A stretch of DNA of 13,037 nt, taken from the NCBI GenBank assembly GCA_900548075.1, contig URJD01000035.1:1-13037 (forward strand), written 5' to 3'. The position numbers were made by a program, and so were the translations under genes. The notes beneath the pieces were generated by a model. The model saw only the letters and a program-made list of their open reading frames with translations, made no database searches and was not told the DNA's origin. Shown piece by piece: positions 9,343 through 13,037 of this stretch (its first letter is position 1; each line of letters starts with the position of its first letter). This DNA comes from an uncultured Collinsella sp. (GTDB lineage Bacteria > Actinomycetota > Coriobacteriia > Coriobacteriales > Coriobacteriaceae).

Positions 9343-9415
9343 GGGCCGGGGTGCCTGCCTTGTTTTGAGAAGTTCGCGGAGCCCACTTCTCAAAACAAGG
9401 CAGGCACCCCGGCCC
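9343..9415. repeat. Perfect 31-bp-arm inverted repeat (long hairpin)
   Basis: The arm 9343-9373 is the exact reverse complement of 9385-9415, with an 11-nt loop at 9374-9384. The outer half is GC-rich (GGGCCGGGGTGCCTGCC) and the inner half AT-richer (TTGTTTTGAGAAGT). It begins 55 bp after the LacI-family stop codon and has no T tract on either side, so it is not a normal terminator. The outer eight bases, GGGCCGGG, resemble GGTCCGGG at the ends of the element at 6906-7036. The remaining 248-bp gap shows no gene. Confidence 0.9.
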
Positions 9416-9491
9416 TCGTCCGTGAACTCTTCCGCTGGGCGAGCCATAGACGCCGCGCACCGATGCGATAAAGCAGTGGCTTGAAATTGGT

Positions 9492-9499
9492 GCTATATT
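9492..9499 (+). promoter_or_regulatory. Extended -10 promoter candidate
   Basis: TGCTATATT gives an extended -10 (TG one base before TATATT, 9494-9499) with no convincing -35. RNA would start near 9506, about 30 nt before the ATG at 9537, and might read on into the two GntR-type genes. Confidence 0.45.
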
Positions 9500-9536
9500 C
9501 AGCATGAGTTGTTTAATGCTAGTACGGGAGGCTGAT

Positions 9537-10025
9537 ATGGGGCTGTTCAAGAAGAAAAACCCGCAGGATGCCTTTGATCCCGATGTGTTTACCATCACGG
9601 ATACGATTTTGGACCCGCCGCGGTTTACATTTTTGCCGGCTATCTACCAGGATGCCACGCGCCGCAAGTGGGCTGTGCATCAACGCGGTGGCGAGCCGAA
9701 GATTTTTGACTATGCGGACGTGTTACAGTGCGAAGTAGCCGAGGCGGGCGATCCGGAGGCCGAGGAAGTGGCTTCAAAACAGGAATTTGCCCAGCGTATC
9801 CTGGCAAATCCTGCCAAGGCGGCGAAAATAAACGCTGCCAAGCGTAATATGTGTCTTGGTATGGGCGTTGTTGTGGCGGTTCAGACGGGAAAAGACGAGG
9901 TTTCCAAATTAGAGATTCCCGTTATGACCGACGAAGTCAAACGCGATTCAAGCCTATATAAGTCGTATCGGAATGTCGCCGAGAAGATCAAGGCCGAATT
10001 TGATGCCATGGGAGGACTGGCCTAA
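9537..10025 (+). CDS. Conserved-looking protein of unknown function, 162 aa
   Basis: I do not recognise this gene with confidence. The start at 9537 follows GGGAGG by five bases; a longer frame from 9504 would begin at about the likely transcription start. The product begins with a basic MGLFKKKNP, has no signal peptide or membrane segment, and seems cytoplasmic. A middle part (33-75) with KWAVHQRGGEPKIFDYADV and a C-terminal part (105-160) with CLGMGVVVAVQTGKDEVSKL look like an alternating beta-strand fold ending in a helix. It reads somewhat like the body of DUF4428/SHOCT-associated proteins, in which a stored value is compared with an IFxYxDI strand, but the cysteine pairs of DUF4428 are absent. 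It lies 38 bp before the first GntR-type gene, so it may share its transcript. Confidence 0.7.
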   Translation: MGLFKKKNPQDAFDPDVFTITDTILDPPRFTFLPAIYQDATRRKWAVHQRGGEPKIFDYADVLQCEVAEAGDPEAEEVASKQEFAQRILANPAKAAKINAAKRNMCLGMGVVVAVQTGKDEVSKLEIPVMTDEVKRDSSLYKSYRNVAEKIKAEFDAMGGLA

Positions 10026-10063
10026 TTTTGGCGGCATACGTTTCTGAATGAGGAGTCTGTGCA

Positions 10064-10831
10064 ATGGCAGGCGAATCTTATGCAATTCCCCCCAAAGATC
10101 GTGCTGTTGAGGGAATTCTTTGGTATATCCAGCACCATCAGCTTGCCAGCGGCGATCGCCTGCCGGCCGAGCGCGTGCTGTGCGAAGAGATTGGCGTTTC
10201 GCGTACGGCGTTGCGTGCCGGTATCACGCGGCTCATCTCGTGTGGAACGCTCGAGAGCCGTCGCGGATCGGGTACGTATGTGTGTCCTCCCAAGCCGCTG
10301 AATATCTTCCAAGAAACGTATAACTTCTCCGATGCTGTGCGGACTGCCGGCCTGCACCCCTCTTCTCGTCTGGTTTCCATCGGGACCATCGAGGCGGATG
10401 AGGCGCTTGCCGACAAGCTTGGGGTGGCTGTAGGCGCTCCTTTGCTCCGCATGCAGCGCGTTCGACTTATCGAGGGCGAGCCGGCGTCAATCGAGACGGC
10501 TCACGTTAACCTGTCCCTGTGCCCATCGCTTCCCGAGCACGATTTTGAGTGTGAGAGCCTTTACGATGTCTTGCTCAAAGAAGGCGGCGTGCGTGTTGAG
10601 CATGGACGTGAGCATATCTCCATCTCGCGTTTGAACGTCGAAGAGGCCGAGCTGCTCCAGCAAGAAGAGGGAACGCCGGTGTTCTATGAGAGCACGATCG
10701 AATTTGATAAGGACATGCGTTTTGTGGAGCATTGCAAATCGGTGATTTTGCCCACAAAGTTCCGCTTTGCCGATAACGGCGAAAAGAACGGCATGAGGAG
10801 CGTGGCAGGTGAACAATGGCTGAAACAGTAG
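10064..10831 (+). CDS. GntR-family regulator, HutC/UTRA type (first of two)
   Basis: Ligand-sensing DNA-binding regulator, 255 aa. Residues 8-75 form the GntR winged helix-turn-helix (LASGDRLPAERVLCEEIGVS, then RTALRAGITRLISCGTLESR and the wing GSGTYV). Residues from about 88 to 238 form a UTRA (chorismate-lyase-like) effector domain with LLRMQRVRLIEGEPASIETAHV and a final strand pair, placing it in the HutC subfamily that commonly binds phosphorylated sugars or amino sugars. AGGAG lies eight bases before the ATG. The next regulator starts 16 nt inside its end, so the two are translationally coupled. The C-terminal tail (about 240-255) is longer than needed for the domain. It may regulate the SIS-type genes that follow; this rests on position and on the operator-like site there. 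Confidence 0.92.
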   Translation: MAGESYAIPPKDRAVEGILWYIQHHQLASGDRLPAERVLCEEIGVSRTALRAGITRLISCGTLESRRGSGTYVCPPKPLNIFQETYNFSDAVRTAGLHPSSRLVSIGTIEADEALADKLGVAVGAPLLRMQRVRLIEGEPASIETAHVNLSLCPSLPEHDFECESLYDVLLKEGGVRVEHGREHISISRLNVEEAELLQQEEGTPVFYESTIEFDKDMRFVEHCKSVILPTKFRFADNGEKNGMRSVAGEQWLKQ

Positions 10832-11529
10832 ATGCCACCCCGGTTTATATGCGCATTCGACGCCGCGTCGAGGAGCGTATCGAGCGCGGAATATATCCCA
10901 CGGGTTCCATGATTCCGTCCGAAAAAGACCTCGCCGAGGAGTTTGGTACGACACGCTTGACCATTCGAAGTGCTGTCGATGAACTGGTTCGGCGCGGGCA
11001 GATTCGACGCGTCCGCGGAAAGGGCGCGTTTGTGGCGCAGAAAGTGCCCGTTGCCTACGAGCGAACAGGAGGCTTTCGCGAGTCGGTTCGTGCTTCGGGC
11101 GGCGAGCCGTCCGTCCGCATCCTCGCGCGTTCCAAGCGTTATGCGGGTCCTTATTATGCCAACCTGTTTGGCATTGCCGAGGACGATTTGCTGTATTCGA
11201 TTCGGCGTTTGAACTGCGTCAACGGCGATCCCGTATCGATTGAGATGGCGTTCATCCCGTGCCTGCTGTTTCCCACAATCGAAAATATTGACGTGTCGGT
11301 CTTCAGTTTGTACGAGACCTATGAGATGCTGGGCCGAAAGCCGGTCATGGCGCAGGAGAAGCTCGATATCGAGGCGGTGGGTGCACGCGACGCGGGCTTA
11401 CTTGGCTTGGAACAAGGGGATCTTGTTTTGCTTTTGGAATGCGTGAGCTATGACGCGAGCGGTCAGGCTATCGAGTATGTAAAGTCCTTCAATCGTGGCG
11501 ATGCGGGCGGCTACACCTATACGTACTAG
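10816..11529 (+). CDS. GntR-family regulator, HutC/UTRA type (second of two)
   Basis: A second HutC-subfamily regulator, 237 aa, in a different frame and overlapping the first by 16 nt. The winged helix-turn-helix spans about 7-76 (PTGSMIPSEKDLAEEFGTTR, then LTIRSAVDELVRRGQIRRVR and the wing GKGAFV). The UTRA domain spans about 84-230, with YSIRRLNCVNGDPVSIEM and the C-terminal AIEYVKSFNRGD strand. AGGTGA lies just before the ATG. It differs clearly in sequence from its neighbour, so this is not a recent duplication. Two such regulators side by side may form a pair with different ligands, or control different promoters of the amino-sugar locus. Both would bind HutC-type sites such as the one at 11586-11595. 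Confidence 0.92.
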   Translation: MAETVDATPVYMRIRRRVEERIERGIYPTGSMIPSEKDLAEEFGTTRLTIRSAVDELVRRGQIRRVRGKGAFVAQKVPVAYERTGGFRESVRASGGEPSVRILARSKRYAGPYYANLFGIAEDDLLYSIRRLNCVNGDPVSIEMAFIPCLLFPTIENIDVSVFSLYETYEMLGRKPVMAQEKLDIEAVGARDAGLLGLEQGDLVLLLECVSYDASGQAIEYVKSFNRGDAGGYTYTY

Positions 11530-11576
11530 CTGGGGCTTTGCATCACGCGCGGTAACAGCCGGTCTGTTTGGGCAAT

Positions 11577-11605
11577 TTGACCGACTGTATATACAACCTT
11601 ACATG
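11577..11605 (+). promoter_or_regulatory. Candidate promoter of the SIS operon with HutC-type operator
   Basis: A -35-like TTGACC (11577-11582) is followed 17 bp later by a weak -10-like TACATG (11600-11605; TTACAT with a 16-bp spacer also fits). Between them lies the perfect palindrome TGTATATACA (11586-11595), which fits the GT-N-TA-N-AC pattern known for the HutC subfamily of GntR regulators. Binding there would occlude RNA polymerase. The leader to the SIS gene is about 110 nt. Confidence 0.5.
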
Positions 11606-11652
11606 GCTCAAAATCGACCGTTCGCCGAAGGGGATAAATTAATCGACAAAGA

Positions 11653-11700
11653 GGTATCAAAAAGCCGTAACCTGTAACTGTGATTGGTATCAAATACTAA
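11653..11700 (+). promoter_or_regulatory. GGTATCAAA direct repeat and imperfect operator-like palindrome
   Basis: GGTATCAAA occurs at 11653-11661 and again at 11686-11694, 33 bp apart or about three DNA turns. The second copy is part of an inverted repeat, TTGGTAT (11684-11690) and ATACTAA (11694-11700), with one mismatch and a 3-bp centre. It lies 22 bp before the SIS gene start. It could be a second GntR-type operator or part of a proximal promoter (TACTAA at 11695-11700 as -10). Confidence 0.35.
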
Positions 11701-11722
11701 TGATTTGTTACGAGGTGAGACG

Positions 11723-12838
11723 ATGAAGATGCTCGATTACGTTCAGCTTGCCCATGTGCGTATGGGAGAGAACCTCGAGCGTTCGTCTGAGCTGGTAGCG
11801 CAGCTCGTTGATATTTTCCAGTCCGGTTCTTTTGACGCACTGCGCATCGTTGCTTCGGGTTCGTCGCGCCATGCCGCCGATTGCGCCCGCGATTACCTGC
11901 AAGATGCGCTGCAGATGCAGGTGTCCGTTGTGACACCCGAGGCCTTCGTCGATTTTGAACACACCTATCCACAGCATGCGCTTAATATCGCCGTTTCGCA
12001 GAGTGGCTATTCGACCAATACGATTGCGGCGCTCGATTACATGCGCGCACACGATATGGCTGCAGTTGCGCTCACGGCAAACGTCGAGGCACCCATCAAG
12101 GAACACGCTGACATCGTTCTTGACTACGGTGTGGGCGTCGAGTCGGTGGACTTTGTGACTCTGGGCGTCGAGGTTCTCGTTGAGTACCTGGTGCTCTTTG
12201 GTATTTACGGCGGTCAGGCGCGCGGAACGATTGACGCCAAGGGCGTTGCCCGGCGTCTTGACGACCTGCGCGAGGCTATCCAGGCCAATGCCGTGATGTG
12301 CAAGACCGCCGAGGCATATGTCCAAGACCACATGCTCGAGCTTTCTGAGCACACGCCCGCTATGGTCGTCGGCAACGGCCCCAACTACGGTGTTGCCGAG
12401 GAGGCGGCGCTCAAGCTGAGCGAGACCATCAAGATTCCTGCCATGCATCACGAGGGCGAGGAGTTCGTCCACGGTCCCGAGATGCAGATCGTTCCGGGCT
12501 ACCTGGTGTTTATTGTCGACGATCCGCAGGGGTCGGAGCGTCTTGCGAATATCGCCGATGCGCTATCGAACGTTACGGCAAAAACGGTGCTGCTCACGGC
12601 CCATCCCAAGGGTAGGGCTCACGAGGTTGTGGTGCCTCAGGTTGCTCTGCTGCTCAGCGCAATTCCCAATCTCGTGTTCTTCCAGACGATTGCGGCAATA
12701 ATCGCCGAGCGTCTGAAGTCATGGGACGTTCACCCGTATCTCGATGCTGTCTCCAAGCAAATGGAGGTCAAGGCAGAGGGCTACGAAGAGTCAGTCAATG
12801 CGCTTAAGGCCAAAGCGGCTGAGTGTTACGGAATGTAA
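11723..12838 (+). CDS. Double-SIS-domain sugar-phosphate isomerase/deglycase-like protein
   Basis: Cytoplasmic protein of 371 aa with two SIS (sugar isomerase) domains arranged as in the isomerase half of GlmS, without the glutaminase half. SIS-1 (about 38-165) has ASGSSRHAA at 44-52 and SQSGYSTNT at 92-100, the phosphosugar-binding Ser/Thr loops. SIS-2 (about 212-345) has GNGPNYGVAEEAALKLSET at 217-235 and HHEGEEFVHGPEMQI at 242-256, the GlmS-like Glu/His catalytic and dimer region. Related proteins are fructosamine-6-phosphate deglycases (FrlB, GfrE/GfrF) and amino-sugar isomerase/deaminases (AgaS). The substrate cannot be fixed from sequence alone. The start at 11723 follows GAGG by seven bases; a TTG at 11684 would add 13 residues. 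It lies downstream of the two GntR-type regulators and 60 bp before another probable SIS-type gene, likely in one operon. Confidence 0.88.
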   Translation: MKMLDYVQLAHVRMGENLERSSELVAQLVDIFQSGSFDALRIVASGSSRHAADCARDYLQDALQMQVSVVTPEAFVDFEHTYPQHALNIAVSQSGYSTNTIAALDYMRAHDMAAVALTANVEAPIKEHADIVLDYGVGVESVDFVTLGVEVLVEYLVLFGIYGGQARGTIDAKGVARRLDDLREAIQANAVMCKTAEAYVQDHMLELSEHTPAMVVGNGPNYGVAEEAALKLSETIKIPAMHHEGEEFVHGPEMQIVPGYLVFIVDDPQGSERLANIADALSNVTAKTVLLTAHPKGRAHEVVVPQVALLLSAIPNLVFFQTIAAIIAERLKSWDVHPYLDAVSKQMEVKAEGYEESVNALKAKAAECYGM

Positions 12839-12898
12839 GCGGGTTTTGATGCCCGTTGGCATGGGGGATGTGGAAACAACCCCAGAAAGGAGAGACAA

Positions 12899-13037
12899 AT
12901 GAAGGAAACCGAGAAGATCGAGATCATGCATTTCGACCAGGAGGGCTATCTCGAGGACGGCAAGGCGCTCTACGAGACCGGAAAGAAGATGACCGCGCTC
13001 GCCGACAAGGTCGCCGACGAGGGCTACGACGCCGTGT
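12899..13037 (+). CDS. Probable second SIS-type deglycase/isomerase, 5' part only
   Basis: Only the first 46 codons are in the window and the frame is open to its edge. The ATG is preceded by AAAGGAG with six bases between, a very strong ribosome binding site. The visible residues (MKETEKIEIMHFDQEGYLED at the start, then KALYETGKKMTALADKVADE) match in style the N-terminal helices of fructoselysine-6-phosphate/glucoselysine-6-phosphate deglycases, which run FDEE.YLE-like and end in a KGF..IFF strand before the first SIS motif. The catalytic part is off-window, so this is a tentative call. Third codon positions are almost all G or C, more strongly than in the neighbouring genes, which together with the binding site suggests high expression. 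Confidence 0.6.
   Translation, partial: MKETEKIEIMHFDQEGYLEDGKALYETGKKMTALADKVADEGYDAV

Noticed and set aside
9272..9598. Minus-strand frame across the 9343-9415 palindrome
   Set aside because: It is interrupted in meaning by the perfect palindrome and overlaps two plus-strand genes. No ribosome binding site or domain is seen.
12839..12898. Possible terminator or attenuator between the two SIS-type genes
   Set aside because: Only small imperfect hairpins (ATGCC/GGCAT, and GGGG/CCCC with an internal mismatch) are present, with no T tract. The gap is short and ends in a strong ribosome binding site, so readthrough is more likely.

Overview
The window is about 13 kb of GC-rich bacterial chromosome. 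Gene content and protein flavour (short Firmicute/actinobacterial-type glycogen phosphorylase, GC-biased third codon positions, strong AGGAG-type ribosome binding sites, a gut-type sugar and amino-sugar gene set) suggest a Coriobacteriia member close to Collinsella. That assignment is an inference from protein style, not from a marker gene. There are ten complete protein genes and the start of an eleventh. I see no tRNA, rRNA, CRISPR array or transposase.

Left part (1-5680, genes on the minus strand): a terminator for an off-window gene lies at the left edge. Next comes a glucan-degrading pair, malQ (4-alpha-glucanotransferase) followed by a glycogen/maltodextrin phosphorylase, transcribed together or nearly so and separated by a GC-rich hairpin. 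galE (UDP-glucose 4-epimerase) lies upstream and ends in its own strong terminator. Together these genes turn stored or imported alpha-glucans into glucose-1-phosphate and connect UDP-glucose with UDP-galactose.

Middle part (5681-9288): a Tat-exported coiled-coil CHAP/NlpC-P60-like cell-wall hydrolase on the plus strand faces murB (UDP-N-acetylenolpyruvoylglucosamine reductase) on the minus strand. The intergenic region between them holds a 31-bp-arm inverted repeat with a hairpin inside it, plus a classic terminator. murB is divergent from a LacI-family regulator. A second inverted repeat, with perfect 31-bp arms, follows the LacI gene.

Right part (9537-13037, plus strand): a small protein of unknown function, two tandem overlapping GntR/HutC-type (UTRA) regulators, a double-SIS sugar-phosphate isomerase/deglycase-like protein, and the first 46 codons of what looks like a second SIS-type protein. 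The 193-bp region in front of the SIS genes has a promoter-like element. In its spacer lies a perfect palindrome matching the HutC-subfamily operator pattern, and a second imperfect operator-like repeat lies nearer the gene. The best reading is a GntR-controlled locus for breakdown of a phosphorylated amino sugar or Amadori compound (fructoselysine/glucoselysine-like). It continues beyond the right edge, where transport genes would be expected. This is the most interesting part of the window.
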